A stretch of DNA of 64,000 bases from Deltaproteobacteria bacterium. GTDB lineage: Bacteria > Myxococcota_A > UBA796 > UBA2385. The number at the start of each line of letters is the position of its first letter. The first letter of the stretch is position 1. Shown here in pieces: positions 27,210-36,106 of this stretch. The notes under the pieces were generated by a model. That model searched no databases, had not been told where the DNA came from, and worked only from the letters and a program-made list of their open reading frames with translations. The position numbers and the translations under genes are program-made. The stretch lies in NCBI GenBank assembly GCA_018401435.1, contig JAGYJW010000013.1:62001-126000 (forward strand), written 5' to 3'.

Positions 27210-27659
27210 TCATTCGCCGAGAAGCTCGGCGATGAGCGTGCGGGCCAGACCGGCGTCCATCTCCGCCTTGTGGGCCTTCATCAGCGCACCTATCACCTTG
27301 CCCAGCTCGCGAGGGCCGGTGGCGCCGGTCGCGGCGATGGCCTGGGTCACCCAGGCGCGGGTGGTGGCCTCGTCGGCCAGCTGGGGCAGGAATTCCTCAA
27401 TCACCGCCAGCTCTGCCGTCTCTGCATCGGCGAGATCGCTGCGCCCACCCTCGGTATAGGCGTCGATGCTGTCCTTGCGCTGCTTGGCCAGGCTGCGCAG
27501 CAGGGCGATGGCGCGATCATCGGGCACGGTGTCGCTGTTGTCCTCCTTCAAGGCCAGGATGAAGGCCCCCCGGATGCCCCGCAAGGCGGCCAGGCGCTCC
27601 TTGTCCTTGGCGCGCATGGCGTCCTTCATGCCTTCGTTCACGCGGTCGTAGATGCTCAT
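27210..27659 (-). CDS. GatB/YqeY domain protein
   Basis: A 149-residue YqeY-type protein, homologous to the tRNA-binding tail of GatB. It starts MSIYDRVNEGMKDAMRAKDKERLAALRG and has the family EEFLPQLADEATTRAWV and LGKVIGALMKAHKAEMDAGL. The role in the cell is unclear; related proteins affect tRNA-dependent amidation. It begins eight bases after the pmbA stop, so the order tldD-pmbA-yqeY looks like one operon. Confidence 0.93.
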   Translation of the reverse strand: MSIYDRVNEGMKDAMRAKDKERLAALRGIRGAFILALKEDNSDTVPDDRAIALLRSLAKQRKDSIDAYTEGGRSDLADAETAELAVIEEFLPQLADEATTRAWVTQAIAATGATGPRELGKVIGALMKAHKAEMDAGLARTLIAELLGE

Positions 27660-27667
27660 GGGGGTCC

Positions 27668-29011
27668 TCAGGCTGCGGTGATGGAGAGATCGTCGATGCG
27701 CACCCAGGGCCAGGCCCGGGTGCCATGCAAAGGGGTCAACTCGCGGCTGATGGCGCTGATCTGGTGCAGACAGGCCCAGACATTTCCAGCGACGGTAGTC
27801 TCGTGAATGGGGCGCTTGACTCCATTCTCAACGAGGAAGCCCCCCTTGACCACCCCCGAGAAGTCGCCGCTGACCGGGTTGGTGCTGCCCGAGAAGCGGG
27901 TGACCAGCACGCCCTTGTCCAGGCCCGCCAGCATGGCGTCGGCGGCCTGGCTGCCCGGCCGCAGGCGCAAGGCGGCCACGCCGATGCCGGGCTGGCTGCT
28001 GGCCCCGCCCGACGCCGAGCCGGTGGAGCCCACCCCGGCGGCCCGGGCCTCGCGGGAGTCGTAGAGAAATCCCTTGAGCACGCCGTCCTCCACCAGCGAC
28101 CGGGGGCGCCGGGGCTGACCCTCGCGATCAAAGGGGGCGAGGGCGAAGCCGGGCAGGCCGGGGCCGGCGTCTTCCAGGCTGAAGGTGGGGGCGGCGATGG
28201 CCTCGCCCTGCCGCCCGGCGTAGGGGCTGCGCCCCAATCGCACGCTCTGGGCGCTGAGCCCGGCCAGCAGGGGTTGGATGAGGAATTCCTCGACCGTCTG
28301 CGGCGGCAGGAGCACGGGGCCGCGGAAGCTCTGACCCTGGCCGGGATTGAGCGCCCCCACGCAGCTCTCGACGAAGCGCGCAAAGGCCCGGTCCAGGGCC
28401 GCGTCCAGACCGCTGAGCTGCCGCACGACGTCGCCGTCATAGGAGAAGCTGCCCGGAACACCGTCCTGCAGGGCCATGCCAAAGAGGCTGCCCCCCGCGC
28501 AGGCGCTCTGCCAGGCCAGGTCCACCCCGGATGAAGACACGATGGCCCGCGTGCTGCGCTCCACCGCAAAGCTGCCCGAGTCGATGGTGACCCGGCCGTC
28601 CCGGGCCAATACGCGGCGCAGGTGCTCCACGGCCAGGGTGGCCAGGGCCGCGGCGTCCAGACGGGACAGCTCGGGGTCGATGGCGTCGGGCTGGTCGGCC
28701 ACCGGCTGGGGGTCGGGCAGGCCGGCCAGGGCGTCGGGGGGAGAGGCCGCGGCCACCCCCAAGGCGTCGGCGGCGAGGCTGTCGAGGTCGCCTGGGCGGT
28801 TGGTGGTGGCGAAGCCCATGCGGCCATCGCGTTGCACCCGCAGCCCCACGGTGACCTCGGCGGCCAGCTTCACCTGGTCGAGGTCGGACTTCTGCACCGA
28901 TGCCTCCACCGTGTCTTCGGCGTCTACGATGGCCTCTGCGGCCTCGGCCCCGAGCGAGCGGGCCCGGGCCACCGCCCGCGCGCAAAGCTCCCGCGCCTGT
29001 GCTCGATCCAT
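27668..29011 (-). CDS. pmbA: PmbA/TldE, inactive-type partner of the TldD protease
   Basis: A 447-residue protein of the PmbA/TldE family, which pairs with TldD to cut unfolded peptides and mature some ribosomal peptides. Family stretches include VEASVQKSDLDQVKLAAEVTVGLRV-type N-terminus, FRGPVLLPPQTVEEFLI, FLYDSREARAAGVGSTGSA and RFSGSTNPVSGDFSGVVKGGFLVENG. It lacks the HExxxH zinc motif, as expected for the E subunit. The ATG at 29,011 was chosen over upstream starts that overlap tldD; it leaves 44 bases between the two genes. Confidence 0.93.
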   Translation of the reverse strand: MDRAQARELCARAVARARSLGAEAAEAIVDAEDTVEASVQKSDLDQVKLAAEVTVGLRVQRDGRMGFATTNRPGDLDSLAADALGVAAASPPDALAGLPDPQPVADQPDAIDPELSRLDAAALATLAVEHLRRVLARDGRVTIDSGSFAVERSTRAIVSSSGVDLAWQSACAGGSLFGMALQDGVPGSFSYDGDVVRQLSGLDAALDRAFARFVESCVGALNPGQGQSFRGPVLLPPQTVEEFLIQPLLAGLSAQSVRLGRSPYAGRQGEAIAAPTFSLEDAGPGLPGFALAPFDREGQPRRPRSLVEDGVLKGFLYDSREARAAGVGSTGSASGGASSQPGIGVAALRLRPGSQAADAMLAGLDKGVLVTRFSGSTNPVSGDFSGVVKGGFLVENGVKRPIHETTVAGNVWACLHQISAISRELTPLHGTRAWPWVRIDDLSITAA

Positions 29012-29055
29012 CTGCACTCCAAGCCGCAAGAAGGGCGGCATACCACGGTTTTCGG

Positions 29056-30453
29056 TCAGGCCTGCTCGCCGCCCAGCAGCACCTGGCAGCGCACATAGGG
29101 GCCGCCCGCGTCCACCTTGGCCGGCTGGCCCTTGCCGCAATGGCCGCTGCCCAGGTCCCAGGCAAATTCCTTGGAGATGGCGTCCACGCTGCGCAAGACG
29201 TCAAAGGCGTCGCCGGTGAGGGTGACGCCGCGCACCAGCTCGCCCAGCTTGCCTTTGTGGATGCGTCGGGCGGAGGTCACGCCAAAGGTGAACTCACCGG
29301 TGGCATCGGCCTGGCCGTTGCGGGGGCCCTCGACCAGGAAGCCGTCTTCGGTCGTGGCGATCATCTCCTCCAAGGAGCTGTCGCCGGGCTCGATATAGGT
29401 GTTGCGCATGCGAATGAGGGGCTGGTCGGCATATTCCCAGGCGCGGGCGTTGCCCGTGGGGGCCACCCCGAAGTGGGCCGCCGTCTCGCGATTGTGGAGA
29501 TAGCCCACCAGGCGCCCATTCCGGATGATGTCGGCCTTTCCGGCCACCACGCCCTCGTCATCGACGGGCAGGCTGCCCCCAGCACCCCGGGCGTGCTCGC
29601 TGACCCCGCTGTCGCAGAGGTTGACCAGCTCGGAGGCCACCGGCTGCCCCAGCTTGCCCCGGGCGGCCGATCCGGCGATCACGAAGTCGGCCTCGACGGT
29701 GTGGCCCACGGCTTCATGCACCAGCAAGCCCACCACGGCAGGCGCCATGATCACGGTGCTGCGCCCACCCTCGGCCACCTTGGCCCCCAGCAGGTCCACC
29801 GCCATGCGGGCGGCCGCGTCGGCCAGGGCCTCGGGGGGCTGACGGAAGAGGCAGTCCCAGCCGCCGGTCACCCCGATGCTCTCCGATGCGCTGGTGAGCT
29901 GCCCGTCTTGTTCGGCCACCGCGTTGACCGACAGCTCGGGGCGGGCCAGTCGGAAGGACACATCGGCCCCGTCGCTGGTGACAATGGACTTGTCCTCGAA
30001 GATCTCGCTATAGGTGCTGCTGGCCGAACGCAGCTTGCTGCTGCCCTGGCGCACCCGCGCCTCCATCTGCAAGGCCAGCTGCACCCGCTCGTCCAGGCTG
30101 CGGGCGAAGAGCTCGTCGATGCCTTCGCTGGCGAAATCACCCACCGCCAGCTCCACGGCGGGCAGCCCCCCCAGGCGCTGCCGGCGGAAGGAGGCCGTGG
30201 CCCGGGCGGCCGCCAGCGCGGCCTCGATCGCCTTGCGGATGGCGGCCACCGACGCGTCACCCGTGGCGGCAAAGCCCCAGGTGCCATCGGCGAGAACACG
30301 CACGCCAACCCCATCTCGGCGTCGAACGGTGGTGCGCTCGACGCGGCCTTGCTGCACGGTCACGCTGCGGAAGGTCTTGGCGTGGTAGCGCAGCTCGACA
30401 AAGGCGTCATCCACGCCCGCCTGCTCCAGGGCCGCTCTCAGTTCAACGCGCAT
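29056..30453 (-). CDS. tldD: Zinc metalloprotease TldD
   Basis: A 465-residue protein from the ATG at 30,453, which has a strong GGAGGT six bases upstream. The zinc-binding motif HEAVGH is at residues 246-251 and the conserved Cys is near the C-terminus in GHCGKGQPAKV. Together with PmbA it forms the TldD/TldE protease, implicated in microcin maturation and degradation of unfolded peptides. Unusually, the reading frame continues upstream without a stop for another 136 codons that encode two membrane helices (see the adjoining feature), so a longer membrane-bound form is possible. Confidence 0.93.
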   Translation of the reverse strand: MRVELRAALEQAGVDDAFVELRYHAKTFRSVTVQQGRVERTTVRRRDGVGVRVLADGTWGFAATGDASVAAIRKAIEAALAAARATASFRRQRLGGLPAVELAVGDFASEGIDELFARSLDERVQLALQMEARVRQGSSKLRSASSTYSEIFEDKSIVTSDGADVSFRLARPELSVNAVAEQDGQLTSASESIGVTGGWDCLFRQPPEALADAAARMAVDLLGAKVAEGGRSTVIMAPAVVGLLVHEAVGHTVEADFVIAGSAARGKLGQPVASELVNLCDSGVSEHARGAGGSLPVDDEGVVAGKADIIRNGRLVGYLHNRETAAHFGVAPTGNARAWEYADQPLIRMRNTYIEPGDSSLEEMIATTEDGFLVEGPRNGQADATGEFTFGVTSARRIHKGKLGELVRGVTLTGDAFDVLRSVDAISKEFAWDLGSGHCGKGQPAKVDAGGPYVRCQVLLGGEQA

Positions 30454-30861
30454 CGGACCTCCGTGGAGGTCGGAGCTATCCCATCGGCGCCGGCTGAGCG
30501 GGGTGGCGCTCGGACTCCTCTGCCAGATCGCGCTGGCGGCCATGGCAGCCAATACCGAGCCCAGCGCCAGAAGCAGCGCAGCGCCGCGGTGCCAGCGGCG
30601 GTTGGCCCCCACGACCACCGCGTCCGCCACCGCGGCCTGCGGCGACTCGGGGAAGAGGGTGCCCACCGCCACAAGGCCGGTGGCGGGTGCCAGGTCGGCC
30701 GGCGCCGAGGCGCGGGCCAACAGGGCGCCTTGGGCGCGATCCTCCACCCGCTGCCCCAGAAAGCCCAGGGACAACACGGTCATCACCAAGGCCGGCGCCA
30801 CCGCGCGCAGGATCAACAGAAGGAACCGAGAGAGAGCGGGAGAGAGGGGGGGCTGGGCCAT
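30454..30861 (-). other. In-frame membrane-anchor extension of tldD, or separate small membrane gene
   Basis: An ATG at 30,861 has GAGG eight bases ahead and opens a frame of 136 codons that runs into tldD without a stop. It encodes two clear membrane helices (residues about 13-36 and 93-115) around a 55-residue loop. The Arg-rich SRRRW after helix 2 predicts that the C-terminal side, hence TldD, is cytoplasmic. It could be a separate small gene that lost its stop through an indel. No family was recognised. Confidence 0.5.
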
Positions 30862-30919
30862 GGGGGCACCTCGGGGTCACCCCAAGAGACGGATCGGCGG
30901 CACCCCCCCATGAGGACCC

Positions 30920-31360
30920 TCAGAAAGGGTCGCAGATGTCGTCGCTGGTGCTGCCCTGGGTGCCCACATCCAGCACCTGGTCGGTCTGCGAGGGCGAGAT
31001 CGAGAAGATCCAGCCGGGCTCGCGCTGGGGAGCCTCGCAGGCCAGATCATCGTCGGCGTCGATGTAGAGGTGCAGGGTGTAGGGGGTCTCGCGGTCCATG
31101 CCGCAGGACATCACCAGGTCAAAGCGACCGTCCTCCACCAGGCCTTGCTGCGACTGGGCCACCCAGTTGGACCTGCTGTCGTCCATCAAGCGGGCGTGCA
31201 CCTTCTTGTTGTTGTAGTCCGGCAATCCGTCCCCGCTGACCCGCAGGTCCAGCCCGCCCGTGTCTGCACAATTGCTCTGGGTGGATTCCAGGCAGGCCGG
31301 CATGGCCGGCATGGCCGAAAATAGCAGGAAGAAGGCGGAATAACGGCGGTGCGGCCCCAT
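30920..31360 (-). CDS. Exported hypothetical protein, probable lipoprotein
   Basis: A 146-residue protein from the ATG at 31,360, which has GAGGA six bases upstream. The N-terminus has a hydrophobic signal ending AMPAMPAC, a weak lipobox. The rest is a beta-rich domain with pairs of Cys (QSNCADTGG, VMSCGMD, LACEAP, DDICDPF) that may form disulfides. I do not recognise the family. It starts eight bases after the POT transporter stop and is probably co-transcribed with it. Confidence 0.65.
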   Translation of the reverse strand: MGPHRRYSAFFLLFSAMPAMPACLESTQSNCADTGGLDLRVSGDGLPDYNNKKVHARLMDDSRSNWVAQSQQGLVEDGRFDLVMSCGMDRETPYTLHLYIDADDDLACEAPQREPGWIFSISPSQTDQVLDVGTQGSTSDDICDPF

Positions 31361-31368
31361 TACGGTCC

Positions 31369-32937
31369 TCAGTGTTGGGCGCCGCCGGCGGCGGGCTCGG
31401 CGTCGGCGCTGTGCATCCAGCGGGCGAGCACGGGGGAGAGGAACAAGAGCACCACGCCCGCACCACAAGCCACCGCCGCGATGGACATGAAGACCGGCTC
31501 GTAGAGCACCACCGACTCGGCGGCGGTGAGGGTGCTGGCGTCGACCTCGCCGCTGGAGCCGGTCATGGCGGCGATCATGCCCGCCAGGTAGTGGCTGAAG
31601 CTGGTGGCCAGGAACCAGGCGCCCATCACCAGGCCCACCATGCGGGCCGGTGACAGCTTGGTCACCATGCTGAGGCCCACCGGAGACAAGCAGAGCTCGC
31701 CGGTGGTGTGCAGCAGGTAGCCCACCAGCAGCCAGCCCACGGCGACCATGCCGGCCTGGGCGTGGCTGGCCCCGTACCAGAGCACCACAAAGCCAAGGCC
31801 CAGCTGGATGATGCCCAGCGCGAACTTGATGGGGGTGCTGGGATCAGCGCCGCGGCGGCCAAGGAAGGTCCACAGGCCCGCAAAGACCGGCGCCAGAAGC
31901 AGGATGAAGAGCGGATTGACCGCCTGGAAATTCTCGGCGCTGATCTCGCTGCCGAAGATCACCCGGTCCACATTGCGTTCGGTGAACACGCTGATCGAGC
32001 TGCCGGCCTGCTCGAAGAAGGCCCAGAAGAGCATCGAGAAGAACATCAGCACCAGCACCACCCACATGCGCTCTCGCTCGACCTTTTCGGAGCGCACGCT
32101 GTGGTAGGCGAGGTAGCCGAAGATGGCGCCACCCAGCAGCAGCAGGCCGCCTCCCAGCACCTCGTGCTGGGTCACCAGCCACATGACGGCGGGCAGGGCC
32201 AGGAAGGGCACCACATAGGTCGCGATCTGCCAGGACGTAGGCGGAGCCCCGCCTGCGGGCAAGGTGGGGGCCAGACCCTTGTCACCCAGGTGCTTCTGGA
32301 AGACCAGGAAGGTGATCAGACCCAGCACCATGCCGATGCCGGCCAGGCCAAAGCCATAGTGCCAGGCCTTGCGGATGATCTCGCCGTCGCCGCCCTTGAT
32401 CGCGAACCAGGCCACCAGCGCCGAACAGGCGATGGGAGCCACCATGGCACCGGCGTTGATGCCCATGTAGAAGATCGTGAAAGCAGAGTCGCGGCGCGGA
32501 TCTCCGTCGGGGTAGAGCTTGCCCACCAGCGACGAGATGTTGGGCTTGAAGAAGCCATTGCCCAGGATCAGCAGGCCCAGCGCCCCATAGAAGAAGGCGG
32601 GGTGTTCAATCGCCATCGCGAAGTGGCCGAGGGCCATCAGCACGGCTCCCAGGATGATGGCCTTGCGGTAGCCCAGCACCCGGTCTGCCAGCAGCCCGCC
32701 AATGGCCGGCGTGGCGTAGACCATGGCCCCATAGGCACCATAGACGGCGTAGGCCTTCTCGTCGGAGTAGCCGAGACCGGCCACCTGGTCGATCATGTAG
32801 AGGACCAGCAGGGCCCGCATGCCATAAAAGGAGAAGCGCTCCCAGAACTCCGAGAAGAAGAGCACGAAGAGGGAGACGGGGTGCCCGAAGAGGGTGACCT
32901 CGTCGGAGCTGGGGGCGGCTGGGGTGGCAGCGCTCAT
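31369..32937 (-). CDS. POT-family proton-coupled peptide transporter
   Basis: A 522-residue major-facilitator protein of the POT/PTR2 family, which imports di- and tripeptides with protons. The signature ExxERFSFYGMRALL at residues about 30-44 contains the conserved Glu/Arg proton-coupling residues, and GNGFFKPNISSLVGKLYP and TIFYMGINAGAM are the PTR2 motifs. The protein has about 14 membrane segments, as in other bacterial POTs. It lies downstream of a lipoprotein gene but is separated from it by a hairpin terminator. Confidence 0.94.
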   Translation of the reverse strand: MSAATPAAPSSDEVTLFGHPVSLFVLFFSEFWERFSFYGMRALLVLYMIDQVAGLGYSDEKAYAVYGAYGAMVYATPAIGGLLADRVLGYRKAIILGAVLMALGHFAMAIEHPAFFYGALGLLILGNGFFKPNISSLVGKLYPDGDPRRDSAFTIFYMGINAGAMVAPIACSALVAWFAIKGGDGEIIRKAWHYGFGLAGIGMVLGLITFLVFQKHLGDKGLAPTLPAGGAPPTSWQIATYVVPFLALPAVMWLVTQHEVLGGGLLLLGGAIFGYLAYHSVRSEKVERERMWVVLVLMFFSMLFWAFFEQAGSSISVFTERNVDRVIFGSEISAENFQAVNPLFILLLAPVFAGLWTFLGRRGADPSTPIKFALGIIQLGLGFVVLWYGASHAQAGMVAVGWLLVGYLLHTTGELCLSPVGLSMVTKLSPARMVGLVMGAWFLATSFSHYLAGMIAAMTGSSGEVDASTLTAAESVVLYEPVFMSIAAVACGAGVVLLFLSPVLARWMHSADAEPAAGGAQH

Positions 32938-33004
32938 CGGGACTCCGCGGCGGGCGAGGCCGGCAGGCTATCAGAAACAGGCGGGGACCGGGTCCCCAGA
33001 CAAA

Positions 33005-33032
33005 GACGCCCCGGCCGGCTGGCCAGGGCGTC
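33005..33032 (-). terminator. Intrinsic terminator of the lipoprotein gene
   Basis: On the minus strand GACGCCCTGGCC pairs with GGCCGGGGCGTC across a 4-base loop, with one mismatch, followed by TTTGTC. It lies 20 bases after the stop at 33,053 and upstream of the POT gene. Confidence 0.75.
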
Positions 33033-33052
33033 AAAGACAGAGAGGCTGAAGA

Positions 33053-33707
33053 TCAGCGACGACCGCCGCCGCCAACCTTGCCGGTCTTGCCGGTGCTGCC
33101 ACCGCCGCCGCCGCCACCCGCCGCCGTCAAGCCGCTGCTTGCCGGACTTGCCGCCGCCGGTGTTGCCGGTGGACCGACGGGCGCCAACGCGACCCCGCAG
33201 GCCGGGGCGACGACCGGCCTGGGCGGCCTTGAACTCGGAGTCGTCGGGGGTGCCGTCCAGGTCTTCGAAGTAGACGAAGTAGATATTCTCCTCCTTGCCC
33301 ACCGCGAAGCCCATCTCATCGGTGGCCTTGCCGTAGAGGATGGCGGTGAAGTCAGGGGAGGAGTAGTCCTGCTTCTGGGCCCAGCCGGCGCGGGTGATGG
33401 CGCCCGAGTAGGAGGCCGTGTAGTCGGGGATGCTGCCCGTGTCATAGGCGATGAGCAGCACATCTGCGTCCGCGACCACGACCTGGCCATTCTGCACGGG
33501 CAGGTTCATGGAGGCCCAGGGCTCGACCATGGGCACAGCCGGCAGGTCGGAGGCCTTCATGCCGCCGCTGTTGTCGGGGGTGGCGCTGCCGCCATCGGCC
33601 GAGGCGCCGTCGGTGGAGACCTCGCCGCCACCTTCGTCGTCACCGCCACCGCAGGCAAGGATGGCGCCCACGAGGGCAGTCAGGGCGAATAGGGAGATGC
33701 GCTTCAT
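33053..33707 (-). CDS. Lipoprotein of unknown function, frameshift near 3' end
   Basis: From the ATG at 33,707 the protein has a lipoprotein signal (LFALTALVGAILAC), a Ser/Gly/Asp linker, and a globular domain of about 110 residues (VVVADADVLLIAYDTGSIPDY ... IYFVYFEDLDG). It ends in a Gly-rich tail. A one-base shift in the GGC-rich run at about 33,100-33,115 is needed to reach the natural-looking end GGSTGKTGKVGGGGRR and the TGA at 33,053-33,055. Without it the frame runs through the terminator into the POT gene. The terminator position supports the shifted reading. Function unknown. Confidence 0.6.
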
Positions 33708-33851
33708 GGAGTACCCTCCGGGGAGATGAATCCGCTGGCACCAGCCACACGGGGCCAGCGGCATAACGGGTAGCACGCGGACTGTCCGCCGGTCCCGCAG
33801 AATTGCCGCCTTGGGACCTCCCCCCCCTTCCCTTCTCGCCCGAGCCAGTCC

Positions 33852-35072
33852 ATGGATGCCCGCCCCCTGCCGACGATTCCGCTGCCTGCGCGCCTGGGGG
33901 ATCGCCGCCTCTTTCCCGACCTCGCGGTGCCCGTCTACGTGAACCACGCCGCCATCTCGCCCCCCTCCCTCGCGGTGCGCGCGGCGGTGCAAGCGGTCAC
34001 CGACGACTATGCGGCCCTGGGCAGCCGGGCCTTCCTGCCGTGGATTGGCCAACGAGAGCGGCTGCGGGGGCGCCTGGCCCGTCTCTTCGGCGGTGGCGCA
34101 GAGGGCTGGGTGCTGAGCCCGGGCACCACCCGCGGCCTGCTGGATGTCGCGACCTGCCTGCGCTGGCAGCCCAAGGACCGCATCTTGCTGTTCAGCGGCG
34201 AGTTTCCCGCCAACATCACGCCCTGGCAGCGGGCCGCCCAGACCTGGAAGCTGGGCATCGACACCTTGCCCCTCACCGGCTTTGACGACGGCTCCGGCGC
34301 GGGCCTATCGCGCGTCGAGAGAGCCCTGCAGGCGGGTAATCTGCGCCTGGTCGCCGTCAGCGCCGTGCAGTTCCAGACCGGCCTGCGCATGCCCCTGGCC
34401 GAGTTGGGCCAGCTCTGCCGGCGCCATGGCGCCCTGCTCTGTGTGGACGGCATCCAGGCGGCGGGCGCGGTGCCGATCGATGTAGACGCGTCCGGCATCG
34501 ACTTCTTCGCAGCGGGCACCCACAAGTGGGCGATGGGCATGGACGGGGCGGGCTTCCTCTACATCTCCCCCCGGGGCCTGGCCGCGCTGAGCCCCCGCAT
34601 CGCGGGCTGGTTGAGCCACGAGGAGGGCCTGCGCTTTCTCTTCGAAGGCGAAGGCCATCTGCGCACCGATCGCCCCATTCGGGCGCGGGCCGACTTCTTG
34701 GAGGTCGGGGCCTGGAATACCATGGGCTTCGCCGCCCTGGAGGCCGGGCTCTCCCTCATCGAAAGCATCGGCATCCCCGCCATTCACGCCCATGTCAACG
34801 GCATCTTGGACGCCATCGAAGCCCCCCTGCTGGCCGCCGGCTTCATCAGCGCCCGGGCCCGCGATGCCAACGCCCGCTCCTGCACCCTGTCGCTCAAGCC
34901 GCCACCGGGCATCGACATCACCCAGGTCGAGGGCCGCATGTGGGACCGGGGCGTGGCCGCCAGCATCCCCGATGGCTGGCTGCGGATCTCGCCCCATTGG
35001 CCCAATGGGCTGGACCAGGTGCCGCAGATCCTCGACGCGGTGTTGGCGGCCGCCGGCAGCCCGGCCAGATAG
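33852..35072 (+). CDS. Aminotransferase class V (PLP-dependent)
   Basis: A 406-residue fold-type I PLP enzyme of the class V group, which includes cysteine desulfurases and isopenicillin-N epimerase-like proteins. The PLP-binding Lys is in AAGTHKWAMGMDGAGF, the cofactor Asp in LCVDGIQAAGAVPIDV, and the N-terminal VYVNHAAISPPS is the usual substrate-loop region. A cysteine desulfurase would need a catalytic Cys in a mobile C-terminal loop; the only Cys there, in SCTLSLKP, is not in the expected context. Epimerase or lyase activity is therefore as likely. It heads a three-gene plus-strand run. Confidence 0.87.
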   Translation: MDARPLPTIPLPARLGDRRLFPDLAVPVYVNHAAISPPSLAVRAAVQAVTDDYAALGSRAFLPWIGQRERLRGRLARLFGGGAEGWVLSPGTTRGLLDVATCLRWQPKDRILLFSGEFPANITPWQRAAQTWKLGIDTLPLTGFDDGSGAGLSRVERALQAGNLRLVAVSAVQFQTGLRMPLAELGQLCRRHGALLCVDGIQAAGAVPIDVDASGIDFFAAGTHKWAMGMDGAGFLYISPRGLAALSPRIAGWLSHEEGLRFLFEGEGHLRTDRPIRARADFLEVGAWNTMGFAALEAGLSLIESIGIPAIHAHVNGILDAIEAPLLAAGFISARARDANARSCTLSLKPPPGIDITQVEGRMWDRGVAASIPDGWLRISPHWPNGLDQVPQILDAVLAAAGSPAR

Positions 35073-35081
35073 GGGCGCGCC

Positions 35082-35354
35082 ATGGCCGAGATTCCCCTGC
35101 TCTCCCCCCTTGCGCGGGCCCTGGTGCTGCTCATCCAGCTGCTGCTGCTGGTGACGGCCCTGGACGTGCTGGTGGCCTGGGTGCAGCCGGATCCGGCGCG
35201 CTGGCCTCGGCGCGCCCTGCACCTGCTGACCGAACCGATGCAGCGCCCCCTGCGCGCCCTCACCGCCCGGCTGCCCCTGGATGGCTGGGACCTCAGCCCG
35301 CTGCTGGTGGTCCTGATCCTGGGCGGCTTGCGGCTATGGTTGATCCAGCCCTGA
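35082..35354 (+). CDS. YggT family membrane protein
   Basis: A 90-residue integral membrane protein with two hydrophobic segments. The linker AWVQPDPARWPRRALHLLTEPMQRPLRAL followed by LDLSPL-like DLSPLLVVLIL is the YggT repeat, present once rather than twice. YggT proteins are linked to cell-envelope or osmotic functions that remain poorly defined. It starts nine bases after the aminotransferase stop. Confidence 0.82.
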   Translation: MAEIPLLSPLARALVLLIQLLLLVTALDVLVAWVQPDPARWPRRALHLLTEPMQRPLRALTARLPLDGWDLSPLLVVLILGGLRLWLIQP

Positions 35355-35377
35355 CGCGCCGCCGCCCCGGAGCCCCC

Positions 35378-36088
35378 ATGCTCGCTGCCCCCCTCACCGC
35401 CCTGCTGCTGCTGGGTCAGGTCGCCCGCGCCACCCCCCAACAAGACCTCGATCTGGCGTCCCGTCCCGACCTGCCCGAGCGCAACCGCATGGAGGCCTTC
35501 GATCGGCTGGTGGCCGGCGGCAGCACCGACATCAGCCTGATCGCCCAGGTGGCCAGCAACGAAAACGCAGACACGCGCGAGCGTTGGGTGGCCATCCGGG
35601 TCCTGGGCAAGGTGGGCGGAGACCGGCCCCGCAGCCTGCTGGTGGCCCTGCTGGAGGACCCCCAGCCCGCGATTCGCGCCGCCGCCACCCAGGCCTTGGG
35701 TGATGTGGCCGACGCGCGGGTGTCGGGAGCCGTGGCCCTGCGCCTGCAAGACCCCGCGATCATCGTGCGGGCCGCCGCAGCCGAGGCCCTGGGCAAGATT
35801 GGCGACGCCGACACGGTGGCCGCCCTGGCCCAGGCCCTGCTGTCGCGGGACAACTGGTACCGGGGCAGCAGCCTGTGGGTGCGGCGTCACTATGTCGACA
35901 GCCTCGGCCAGATCGGCAGCCGCAAGGCCATTCCCACCCTGCTGCGCTGCCTGGACGACGCCGACCCCCAGGTGGTCGCCGGGGCCCTGGGCGCATTCGA
36001 GGCGGTGGCCGGCTTCAGCTATGCCGAGGGCCGGGACAGCGAGCGCCAGCGCGAGGCCTGGCGGCGCTGGGGACAGGCCCAGCTCTGA
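35378..36088 (+). CDS. Exported HEAT-repeat protein
   Basis: A 236-residue protein with a short signal peptide (MLAAPLTALLLLGQVARA) and four or five HEAT/PBS-lyase-type helical repeats, for example RERWVAIRVLGKVGGDRPRS, AIRAAATQALGDVADARV, IVRAAAAEALGKIGDADTV and VRRHYVDSLGQIGSRKAI. Such repeats form a curved protein-binding scaffold. It has no catalytic motif. The stop at 36,088 faces the FHA gene across 18 bases. The partner is unknown. Confidence 0.85.
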   Translation: MLAAPLTALLLLGQVARATPQQDLDLASRPDLPERNRMEAFDRLVAGGSTDISLIAQVASNENADTRERWVAIRVLGKVGGDRPRSLLVALLEDPQPAIRAAATQALGDVADARVSGAVALRLQDPAIIVRAAAAEALGKIGDADTVAALAQALLSRDNWYRGSSLWVRRHYVDSLGQIGSRKAIPTLLRCLDDADPQVVAGALGAFEAVAGFSYAEGRDSERQREAWRRWGQAQL

Positions 36089-36106
36089 CCCCGAGCCGGG
36101 CGCCCC

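Noticed and set aside
32934..33052. Extension of the lipoprotein to overlap the POT start (ATGA)
   Set aside because: A terminator lies inside the extension and its sequence has no lipoprotein-like features; a frameshift explains it better.
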